This document shows, in pieces, positions 1 through 5,784 of a stretch of 6,641 nucleotides of DNA. Source of the DNA: an uncultured Lachnospiraceae bacterium (GTDB lineage Bacteria > Bacillota > Clostridia > Lachnospirales > Lachnospiraceae). Under the pieces are notes generated by a model. That model saw only the letters and a program-made list of their open reading frames with translations. It did no database searches and was not told where the DNA came from. The DNA lies in NCBI GenBank assembly GCA_910588755.1, contig CAJUQZ010000166.1, positions 1-6,641 on the forward strand. The letters run 5' to 3'. Positions within the stretch are counted from its first letter, which is position 1, and the number at the start of each line of letters is the position of its first letter. Made by a program: the position numbers and the translations under genes.

Positions 1-2259
1 GTCATATAGTGTCCCGCCGCTCTGAAACAGAATGGGCGTCGTGTCGAGAAACGTCTTCATGCCGACCGTTCGCGCCGTGGGATAATAGAAGTTCAATCCC
101 CTCATCTGCAGGTCAGGGAGCATCGCCTGCACGTCCTGCAACGTGTCCGGCACCTCCAGCCCCAGCTTGTCGAGAATGTCTTTTCGATAAAACATAACCT
201 GGAAATTCATCGTCTCCGGCAGCGCGTATATCTTGTCCCCGATGACATACGGCATGATCAGCCCCGCGTTGTAACGCTCCGCCACCTCCGCAAAATCCGG
301 AAACTGTGTCAGGTCTTTTAATGCGCCGCGGATACCAAGCTCAAACGGAATCGAGTAGTTTACCCCCGTCGCCACGTCCGGCGAATCCCCCGATGCGTTT
401 GCCAGCACCAGCTTTGTCTGGTCAGGCATCAGCGAGAGATCGACCTCGATACCCGTCTGCGGCGTAAACTGCTCATTGATCAGGAGCTGCATGATCTCAA
501 GATGCTGCCGCGAACGGTTCACCGACACCTGCAGGTGCTCCGGGTTTGTGTTTGAGGAGGAGTACGCCTGCTCGCCAAACGAGGTGAAGAACCGCACGAT
601 GCCAAGCCACATCTTGGTAAATATATTTTTATTCTTTGGCAGCTGCTTTGCCGAATCCTCCTGATACAAATAAATACTGTCCAGCGCAAAATCATTGCCG
701 TTTAAGCTGTCAATCAGGTTCGCGAGGTGCTGGTTGACAGAGGATGTGCTCGTCGCAAGCTCGTCGATCCTGTAGATCAGTTCGTCCGGTTTCTTTGCCA
801 GACTCCTGAGCTGGTTCTCCGCGATCTTGACTGACGCGTAGGCCGCAATCTTATTTTTCTTTGGATTGTATACCCGCGCGTCCTCCATAACCCGGCTTAA
901 CTCGTCCGCCCAGCCTGTCATCGTGTCACCGATTCCCGGAATATAGGCTTCCAGCGAAAAATCTCTGTACTTATCTTTATTAGTACCAGCAACCTTCGTG
1001 ACCTCGAGCGACAGGTCATTTACCTGGCTCATGATCTTCTCGATGGTCTCTAAGGACTCCCTGATCGGCTCCATGCTGATCTGCATGGAAAGTGTGTGTC
1101 TTCCGGCCTCGAGCGGTATACTGATTTTGTTCCCGTCACCGTCAACCATCGTGTACATCTCATATTTCTTCTCGTATGCAAACGCATGGTTCTCAAACGC
1201 CGTATTTGGAAGCTTACCGTCGATCTTTACATTCATAAACACCGGAAAGTCCGCCTTGTCCCCCTGGCTGTAATGGAACGCGATGTAGTAATTTCTCGCC
1301 GTCTCCACATCGAGCAGATACGTGATCTCCTGGCCGCCCTTTCCAAACGAGGTCGCATCGACAGTGTTCATGACCCGCTTGTCTGCCTGGTACGGATACA
1401 GGTCCGGGTCAAACTCGCAGGTCGCGTGGATACCCGAGTCATTTCTATACAGGAAATCCTCCGCCTGTATCTCGATGAATCCATCGCCTGACGCCGTCTC
1501 ACTGCCCGTGTATTGCGCCACCTCCGGCTTTGCCGTGAGCGTGAGGTTCCCAAGCAGGAGCGTCCCCTCATTCAGCTCGACCGTGATGGTATTTTTGCCC
1601 TGCTGCAGCTCGATGCCAAGCGGCTGGGTGTACCGGTATGTGCTGTCCTGTATGTACTTGTTCTGCCAGTCATAGATTTTGTCCGGCATACTCACCACTT
1701 CATTGCCGTAGCTGTCGTAAACCCTTTTGGGATCTAATGTCCACTTGTCGGGGTTTGAAGTCCACTGGCTCTCTAACTTCTGCTGGCGCATCTCGAAAAA
1801 CGGATACGTCCCGTTGATCATGATGCCGGCCTCCACCGGCAGTATGGACTCGCTGTTTGACAGATAGTCAAACTTCATGTAGTAGACTGCCGACTGCGGC
1901 ACATCAATCTCGAGTTCCACCTTTCCCTTCGCCGGAATCGAGAGCGCGCCGTCGTCCTCACCGTTTCCCGCATACCCGTAATCGCATGTCAGACTGGCAT
2001 CCCCCGATTTGTACACATTGCTCATCTTGTAGAGAATCGGCTCACCGGTGTAGGCGGCAAGCGTGTATCCTGCGCTGACCTTTGTGTAGCCATTGTCCAG
2101 TCTCTCATTTGAATACGTTTCTGTCACCGTCCCCTGAGTTGTCTGTCCTGATTCCTGTGCCCTTAGCTGCGTTGTCGGAAACGCTGTCACTGCCGCCGTG
2201 ACAGTCATACACATTGCAATGCTAAGCGCCATGATTTTCCTTGCATTTCCTCTTTTCAT
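1..2259 (-). CDS. Secreted multidomain ABC-type extracellular solute-binding protein, C-terminus beyond window edge
   Basis: The open frame runs from ATG at 2259 to base 1 with no stop, giving 753 residues. The N-terminus has basic residues (K2, R3, R7, K8), a hydrophobic stretch at about 9-26 and a small-residue cleavage region near A26-A34, so export by the Sec route is likely. I see no lipobox. Residues about 45-245 look like a beta-rich carbohydrate-binding-like module. Residues about 261-390 start with IEIQAEDF (Q265), typical of CBM6/CBM35-like folds. Residues about 395-565 look helical. From about 571 the sequence resembles family 1 sugar-binding proteins, with GIEVDLSLMP and SGDSPDVATG. 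Inferred role: capture of an oligo- or polysaccharide for an ABC importer whose permeases may lie to the left, outside the window. AGAAAGG lies 10 bases before the start. The ligand is unknown; the solute-binding call is firm and the CBM assignments are moderate. Confidence 0.85.
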   Translation of the reverse strand, partial: MKRGNARKIMALSIAMCMTVTAAVTAFPTTQLRAQESGQTTQGTVTETYSNERLDNGYTKVSAGYTLAAYTGEPILYKMSNVYKSGDASLTCDYGYAGNGEDDGALSIPAKGKVELEIDVPQSAVYYMKFDYLSNSESILPVEAGIMINGTYPFFEMRQQKLESQWTSNPDKWTLDPKRVYDSYGNEVVSMPDKIYDWQNKYIQDSTYRYTQPLGIELQQGKNTITVELNEGTLLLGNLTLTAKPEVAQYTGSETASGDGFIEIQAEDFLYRNDSGIHATCEFDPDLYPYQADKRVMNTVDATSFGKGGQEITYLLDVETARNYYIAFHYSQGDKADFPVFMNVKIDGKLPNTAFENHAFAYEKKYEMYTMVDGDGNKISIPLEAGRHTLSMQISMEPIRESLETIEKIMSQVNDLSLEVTKVAGTNKDKYRDFSLEAYIPGIGDTMTGWADELSRVMEDARVYNPKKNKIAAYASVKIAENQLRSLAKKPDELIYRIDELATSTSSVNQHLANLIDSLNGNDFALDSIYLYQEDSAKQLPKNKNIFTKMWLGIVRFFTSFGEQAYSSSNTNPEHLQVSVNRSRQHLEIMQLLINEQFTPQTGIEVDLSLMPDQTKLVLANASGDSPDVATGVNYSIPFELGIRGALKDLTQFPDFAEVAERYNAGLIMPYVIGDKIYALPETMNFQVMFYRKDILDKLGLEVPDTLQDVQAMLPDLQMRGLNFYYPTARTVGMKTFLDTTPILFQSGGTLYD

Positions 2260-2280
2260 GACGATCCGACCTTTCTGATC

Positions 2281-2327
2281 ACAAACAAGCTGCATTTGAT
2301 TTATTTCTTCAGCACAAACTTGTTTGT
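2281..2327 (-). repeat. Inverted repeats forming a possible leader hairpin upstream of the solute-binding gene
   Basis: ACAAACAAG at 2281-2289 is the exact reverse complement of CTTGTTTGT at 2319-2327. A second, overlapping perfect inverted repeat is ACAAAC (2314-2319), TT, GTTTGT (2322-2327). In the leftward transcript the two options compete for the same arm: a 9-bp stem with a 29-base loop, or a compact 6-bp palindrome. The element lies in the predicted 5' leader, ending 5 bases before the AGAAAGG ribosome binding site. It could be an operator or an RNA switch; the sequence alone does not decide, and chance is possible in AT-rich DNA. Confidence 0.4.
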
Positions 2328-2339
2328 TTTATTAATGAG

Positions 2340-2352
2340 TTAAATGTTTTAG
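2340..2352. repeat. 13-bp imperfect palindrome, copy 1
   Basis: TTAAATGTTTTAG matches the shared pattern YTAAATRTTTTAR found three times in this control region. This copy sits just downstream of the predicted transcription start of the solute-binding gene (about 2363), where a bound protein could block elongation. Function is inferred from position only. Confidence 0.4.
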
Positions 2353-2369
2353 TTTTTCTTTATATAATA

Positions 2370-2398
2370 ACATTACGATACCTTGGCAAAAAAGTCAA
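2370..2398 (-). promoter_or_regulatory. Candidate sigma-A promoter for the solute-binding protein gene
   Basis: Read leftward, TTGACT (2398-2393) is followed by a 17-base spacer and TAATGT (2375-2370). The -35 box is 5/6 to consensus and the spacing is ideal, but the -10 box is only 3/6. An AT-rich TATTAT at 2370-2365 is an alternative -10 with a spacer too long for this -35. The predicted start near 2363 gives a leader of about 100 bases. A weak core promoter fits a gene that needs activation or is catabolite-controlled, but that is inference. Confidence 0.5.
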
Positions 2399-2569
2399 TA
2401 TAAATTCTCATTACCATTGGCACTATGAACACCTAAATTCCTTGATTTTATACGGCTTTTAATACTTTTGCGCGCCGTGACGAAATTTCACCATTCTTTT
2501 TGTGCACATTGCACAATTCCGGTTTTTTCCAAAAAAATAACCAAAAAGAGTCGATACTTTTAGCAATTA

Positions 2570-2582
2570 TTAAATATTTTAA
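2570..2582. repeat. 13-bp imperfect palindrome, copy 2
   Basis: TTAAATATTTTAA has arms TTAAA and TTTAA around TAT. It lies 7 bases before the TTGACT at 2590 of the second promoter-like block, similar to the placement of copy 3 before the regulator's -35. Confidence 0.4.
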
Positions 2583-2589
2583 CAAACAC

Positions 2590-2619
2590 TTGACTCTTTT
2601 AGTTCCTTACCATTATAGA
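2590..2619 (+). promoter_or_regulatory. Second rightward promoter-like block
   Basis: TTGACT (2590-2595), an 18-base spacer and TATAGA (2614-2619) form a reasonable sigma-A promoter. It would start a transcript about 245 bases before the regulator's start codon. The block shares words with the main promoter region: TTGACT followed by TTTTAGTT, TACCATT and AGATAAAC. It may be a real upstream promoter or a decayed duplicate of the downstream one. Confidence 0.35.
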
Positions 2620-2771
2620 TAAACGGACAGAGCGCTGTTTCATGCGGCTTGCTCCCGTCTGATTTAGATTCTGACTTGAATTTGTTTTGTAGCTGGCCAA
2701 AATCATCTTTATCTGTGTGCAAAATAGCCAAACGTTTTACTTTTGTCTCAAATCAATTTGTGCAGATAAAC

Positions 2772-2784
2772 CTAAATATTTTAG
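2772..2784. repeat. 13-bp imperfect palindrome, copy 3
   Basis: CTAAATATTTTAG has perfect 5-bp arms CTAAA and TTTAG around TAT. It ends 2 bases before the regulator's -35 box (2787), a position where a bound protein could activate or interfere with RNA polymerase. A weaker relative, CCAAACGTTTTAC at 2728-2740, lies 44 bases upstream and contains the 8-bp palindrome AAACGTTT. Confidence 0.4.
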
Positions 2785-2786
2785 TC

Positions 2787-2815
2787 TTGACTTTTGTTTT
2801 AGTTTTCACTATAAT
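2787..2815 (+). promoter_or_regulatory. Sigma-A promoter of the ArsR-type regulator
   Basis: TTGACT (2787-2792), a 17-base spacer and a perfect TATAAT (2810-2815) make this the strongest promoter in the window. The predicted transcription start is near 2822, giving a leader of about 48 bases. It also rules out the longer reading frame that opens upstream at 2717, since that start would not be in the transcript. Confidence 0.85.
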
Positions 2816-2817
2816 GA

Positions 2818-2834
2818 GTTCAATACCATTGAAC
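2818..2834. promoter_or_regulatory. Putative operator at the regulator's transcription start
   Basis: GTTCAAT ACC ATTGAAC is a perfect 7-bp inverted repeat with a 3-base centre. It begins 2 bases after the -10 box and covers the predicted start site. ArsR-family repressors commonly bind AT-rich inverted repeats overlapping their own promoters, so autorepression by the downstream gene is the natural inference. In RNA it could form only a small hairpin. Confidence 0.6.
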
Positions 2835-2853
2835 CAAAAAAAAATGAAATGAT

Positions 2854-2861
2854 AAAGGGGG
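2854..2861 (+). promoter_or_regulatory. Ribosome binding site fixing the regulator start
   Basis: AAAGGGGG lies 8 bases before the ATG at 2870. It makes that ATG a better start than in-frame upstream candidates, which lack such a site. Confidence 0.75.
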
Positions 2862-2869
2862 TACTATCC

Positions 2870-3799
2870 ATGCTGTATTTTCGCTCTGTCGGCGAAGCCG
2901 AAAATGTCTTTAAGGCATTGAGCACACCTATGCGTGTGAAGATAATGGAAATGATATACGAAGATGACTCCCTCAGCATGAACGATCTGGCCGAAGCGCT
3001 CGGTCTTACGAACGGAGCGATCTCCATGCATGTGGGAAAACTGGAAGAGGCCGGTCTGGTGCGCATCAAGATCACCTCCGGCAAACGCGGGACAATGAAG
3101 ATCGTGCGCCCGCGGTACGACAGGCTGATGATCGACTTGGCGCCTGTCAAGGAGGCGAGGCGCTGTTACACCGACGATATCCGCATCGGCTACTATACGG
3201 CGTGCCATGCCACACCGACCTGCGGCCTTGCCACGAGCAAGGAAATCATCGGCTCGCTGGACGATCCCAAGGTGTTCTCGTTCCCTGACCGTTTTCAGGC
3301 GGGAATTCTCTGGTTTACCAGCGGATATGTGGAGTACAATCTGCCCAACCACCTGCAGGCCGGGCAGAACTTGACAGAACTTCAGATCTCCTTTGAGATC
3401 TCATCAGAGTGTCCAAACACCAATGAGGATTATCCATCCGACATCTACTTTTCACTCAACGGCATCCCACTGGGCATGTGGATCAGCCCCGGCGACTACG
3501 GCAACCGCAGCGGCTATGTGTCACCGGCATGGTGGCCGGAAAAGCTCAACCAGTACGGGCTGCTCAAAACACTGATCATCAACAATGAGGGCTGCTTTAT
3601 GGACGGAACAAACAAGCTGTCCGACGTGACGATACAGGAGCTGGGCATCGACTACAACAGCTACATTATGTTCAAGTTCGAGGTTCCAAGGGATACTGCC
3701 AACTGCGGCGGCTGCACCCTGTTCGGCGAGGACTTCGGCGACCACAACCAGGCCATCCGCATCAAGGCTTACTATGACGAGGACGGTAACGAGAATTAA
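2870..3799 (+). CDS. ArsR-type winged-helix regulator with C-terminal beta-rich ligand-binding-like domain
   Basis: This 309-residue protein is about three times the length of a classical ArsR/SmtB protein. Residues about 9-80 form the winged helix: FKALSTPMRVKIMEMI (14-29), a recognition region NDLAEALGLTNGAISMHVGKL (from 38), and a wing near 63-80. The rest, about 100-309, is rich in aromatic and Gly/Asn/Asp residues, includes SDIYFSLNGIPLGMW, and reads like a carbohydrate-binding-type beta-sandwich. From memory, similar long ArsR proteins occur in Firmicutes near sugar-use genes. Cysteines C112 and C118 (C-x5-C) and C279/C282 (CGGC) could form a metal or redox site. The gene is divergent from the solute-binding protein, so a cytoplasmic sensor of the imported sugar controlling both genes is inferred. 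DNA binding is confident; the ligand is unknown. Confidence 0.85.
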   Translation: MLYFRSVGEAENVFKALSTPMRVKIMEMIYEDDSLSMNDLAEALGLTNGAISMHVGKLEEAGLVRIKITSGKRGTMKIVRPRYDRLMIDLAPVKEARRCYTDDIRIGYYTACHATPTCGLATSKEIIGSLDDPKVFSFPDRFQAGILWFTSGYVEYNLPNHLQAGQNLTELQISFEISSECPNTNEDYPSDIYFSLNGIPLGMWISPGDYGNRSGYVSPAWWPEKLNQYGLLKTLIINNEGCFMDGTNKLSDVTIQELGIDYNSYIMFKFEVPRDTANCGGCTLFGEDFGDHNQAIRIKAYYDEDGNEN

Positions 3800-3830
3800 A
3801 AAAACTGCCAGCAGGCAGTTTTTTTATTTT
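3798..3830. terminator. Bidirectional intrinsic terminator between the regulator and uppP
   Basis: A 12-bp perfect stem (3798-3809 with 3814-3825) with loop AGCA has a GC-rich top, ACTGCC/GGCAGT, and A and T runs at its base. The rightward transcript ends in a T-rich tail; the A run gives the leftward transcript the same. The two genes converge here with only 34 bases between their stop codons, so one hairpin serves both. Confidence 0.9.
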
Positions 3831-3833
3831 CAT

Positions 3834-4670
3834 TTACACGGTAATCACACCACACGCGCCGAGTATAATCACAAGCACACCAAGCACGATGCGATACCAG
3901 CCAAAGATCTGGAAGTCGTGCTTTTTGATATAATCCATCAGAAACCGGATGACAAAGATGGAGACAAAAAATGAAACCAGCATTCCGATGATCAGTTCCC
4001 CCGCCTCCAACGTAGTAAATACAAATCCAAATTTGACCAGCTTCAAGAGGCTTGCGCCAAACATAACCGGTATGGCAAGAAAAAATGTGAATTCTGCCGC
4101 TACGTCCCTCGCCACCCCGATGAGCAGTGCGCCCACAATCGTGGCGCCCGAGCGCGACGTTCCTGGAAAGATCGCCGCGATCAGCTGAAATACCCCGATC
4201 AAAAACGCCGTCTGAAAGGTAATGTCGCCCAGCTTCCTGATTCTCGCCTTCTTTCCTTTATTTCTGCGCTCCACAATGATAAACGCCACGCCAAAGACGA
4301 TCAGCGCGAGCGCAACCGGAATCGCGTGATAAAACAACGCCTCGAACACGTCGTCAAACAGCAGCCCGACAACCGCCGCCGGAATGCACGCCACCACGAT
4401 CTTCAGCCACAGCATGATCTTATCCATCTCGATCACCGGTTTTGATTTATCCTTGAACTGAAACGGAAAAATCTTGCCCCAGAACAAAAACACAACTGCC
4501 ATGATCGCACCAAGCTGAATGACGACCAGAAACATTTCCCAAAATTCCGGTGAACAGTCCAGCCTGATAAATTCGTCCAAAATAATCATATGCCCCGTAC
4601 TGCTGACGGGCAGCCATTCTGTGATTCCCTCGACAATGCCAAACAATACCGCCTTTAGAAGTTCTATCAT
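3834..4670 (-). CDS. uppP: Undecaprenyl-diphosphatase (UppP/BacA)
   Basis: This 278-residue integral membrane enzyme dephosphorylates undecaprenyl pyrophosphate to recycle the lipid carrier for peptidoglycan and other wall polymers; overproduction of the family gives bacitracin resistance. The family signatures are clear: EGITEWLPVSSTGH (E14, E18, H27) near the N-terminus and PGTSRSG (169-175, R173), matching the catalytic Glu, His and Arg of the E. coli enzyme. Several hydrophobic segments span the protein, with a basic cytoplasmic-type loop (ERRNKGKKARIRK). Length is normal. The frame stays open upstream to 4757, but AAAGGA at 4679-4684, 8 bases before the ATG at 4670, and the family N-terminus fix the start. 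It lies 50 bases after the patatin gene on the same strand. A TATAAT at 4715-4710 could give its own transcript but has no good -35. Confidence 0.97.
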   Translation of the reverse strand: MIELLKAVLFGIVEGITEWLPVSSTGHMIILDEFIRLDCSPEFWEMFLVVIQLGAIMAVVFLFWGKIFPFQFKDKSKPVIEMDKIMLWLKIVVACIPAAVVGLLFDDVFEALFYHAIPVALALIVFGVAFIIVERRNKGKKARIRKLGDITFQTAFLIGVFQLIAAIFPGTSRSGATIVGALLIGVARDVAAEFTFFLAIPVMFGASLLKLVKFGFVFTTLEAGELIIGMLVSFFVSIFVIRFLMDYIKKHDFQIFGWYRIVLGVLVIILGACGVITV

Positions 4671-4678
4671 AGTCCCTG

Positions 4679-4684
4679 TCCTTT
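4679..4684 (-). promoter_or_regulatory. Ribosome binding site of uppP
   Basis: Read leftward, AAAGGA precedes the ATG at 4670 by 8 bases and selects it over the longer open frame. Confidence 0.75.
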
Positions 4685-4720
4685 CATAAATTAATTGCCG
4701 TCCCACCACATTATATGATG

Positions 4721-5575
4721 CTATTTCCCTATGAATTCCATCAGCCTGCCATAACACTTTTTCGCGTCGCTGTACCCAAGCCGATACAGCACTTCCAGCT
4801 TTTTCCTGTCCTTCTCAATCCGCCCGATGTCATTTGGTTCCTGCGGCCTGATGACAAAAGCCCTCCCGGCCTTCTCCTCCGCATCCAGAAACCGCAGTGT
4901 CTCATTGTAGCGCGCATAGCGGTCATTGACCAGCTCGTACACCCTGGGAAACTTCGCGTACCTAAGCCGGATCATATTCCGCATTGCCGGCGACGCCTGT
5001 TTTCTGACGTAACCCACTTCCTTTGTGAGGACTACCACATTCTTCGTATTTCCGTCCGCGATCGCTTTGCGAATCGGAATGGCGTCGGAGATTCCTCCGT
5101 CAAGATAGTACTCGTTACCGATCTTGACATTTCTCGACACGAGCGGCAGGGACGCAGATGCCCGCACCGCGATAATATCCTTGTGCATCTCGCGCATAGG
5201 CATATATTCCGCCTCCCCAGTGCGGATATTCGTCACCACCGCATAGGCGTTTCCCTCATATTTTGCGGCGGCCTTATAATCATAGGGCAGCAGTTTATTT
5301 GGAATCGTATCATAGTTCATATCCACATTGAACAGGTCTCCCGTTGTCAGAAGGCTGTATACACTACAGTAATTTTTGTCATTCAGATAATCCAGCATCA
5401 CATGATAGGAACGTTTCTTCTGCCCGGATATATAGTTGCACAGATGGCACGCCCCCGCCGACACACTGTAACAGTTTTTGAAATACAGCTCTTTTTCCAT
5501 AAAATACTCGAGGACACCGGCGGTGTACATGCCCTTCATGCCGCCGCCCTCAAGCACCAGACCACAATCTATCAT
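4721..5575 (-). CDS. Patatin-like phospholipase family protein
   Basis: The protein has 284 residues. It begins in typical fashion with the oxyanion-loop motif EGGGMKGMYTAGVLEYF (E9-F25). The nucleophile elbow follows as SVSAGA (S39), and the catalytic aspartate motif as LDGG (D159). This Ser-Asp dyad is the hallmark of patatin-type acyl hydrolases, which cleave acyl groups from membrane lipids; the true substrate here is unknown. The usual G-x-S-x-G is S-x-S-x-G (S37). The C-terminal third, about 200-284, is a charged helical extension that I believe is common in Firmicute relatives. No signal peptide is seen, so it is probably cytoplasmic. An in-frame ATG at 5629 is possible but its purine run is too close; GGGGAGG at 5587-5581, 5 bases before 5575, and the family N-terminus favour the shorter form. 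I see no strong promoter or terminator in the 209 bases before it. Confidence 0.93.
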   Translation of the reverse strand: MIDCGLVLEGGGMKGMYTAGVLEYFMEKELYFKNCYSVSAGACHLCNYISGQKKRSYHVMLDYLNDKNYCSVYSLLTTGDLFNVDMNYDTIPNKLLPYDYKAAAKYEGNAYAVVTNIRTGEAEYMPMREMHKDIIAVRASASLPLVSRNVKIGNEYYLDGGISDAIPIRKAIADGNTKNVVVLTKEVGYVRKQASPAMRNMIRLRYAKFPRVYELVNDRYARYNETLRFLDAEEKAGRAFVIRPQEPNDIGRIEKDRKKLEVLYRLGYSDAKKCYGRLMEFIGK

Positions 5576-5580
5576 AATCT

Positions 5581-5587
5581 CCTCCCC
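5581..5587 (-). promoter_or_regulatory. Ribosome binding site of the patatin-like gene
   Basis: Read leftward, GGGGAGG followed by AGATT and ATG gives a 5-base spacing and supports the start at 5575 over the in-frame ATG at 5629. Confidence 0.65.
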
Positions 5588-5784
5588 AAACCCAGAAGCC
5601 TGCAGAAACCTCACTGCGCTGTCATTCATTCCCCTCTTCCAAAGAAATCTTGCAGAAGCAATAACGCTGCTTTTTCCCGGAATCAGACACTTCCTACATC
5701 TTCAACATACAGCCATATTGTCTCTCTGCGCAAACCAGAAGTTTACAGACGCCTTCCCGCGCTGTCTTCCTGGGAACCCGGAAA

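Larger units (their letters stand above)
2260..2869. other. Divergent AT-rich control region
   Basis: About 610 bases separate the start codons of the solute-binding protein (leftward) and the ArsR-type regulator (rightward). No convincing gene lies inside: short open frames here lack a ribosome binding site and run across the promoters. The region holds one good promoter facing right, one plausible promoter facing left, a second promoter-like block, three copies of a 13-bp imperfect palindrome, an inverted repeat at the regulator's predicted transcription start, and a possible leader hairpin. Each is listed separately. The stretch from about 2400 to 2540 holds nothing I can assign beyond AT-rich DNA. 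Confidence 0.8.

Noticed and set aside
2708..2770. 8-bp inverted repeat TTTATCTG / CAGATAAA
   Set aside because: The arms are 47 bases apart and upstream of the predicted transcript; in AT-rich DNA this is likely chance.
2649..2852. Small plus-strand open frame in the control region
   Set aside because: It has no ribosome binding site, starts on a non-ATG codon and runs through the regulator's promoter and operator.
2717..2869. N-terminal extension of the regulator from 2717
   Set aside because: It would start upstream of the strong promoter at 2787-2815, lacks a ribosome binding site, and its translation is low-complexity and unlike an ArsR N-terminus. The ATG at 2870 has an AAAGGGGG site.
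2864..3352. Minus-strand open frame inside the regulator gene
   Set aside because: It is fully antisense to a well-supported gene and has no domain or start signal.
5650..5680. Short inverted repeat with a T run between the patatin-like and aminotransferase genes
   Set aside because: The stem is only about 4 bp, and the T run faces the plus strand, where no gene ends. It is not a credible terminator.
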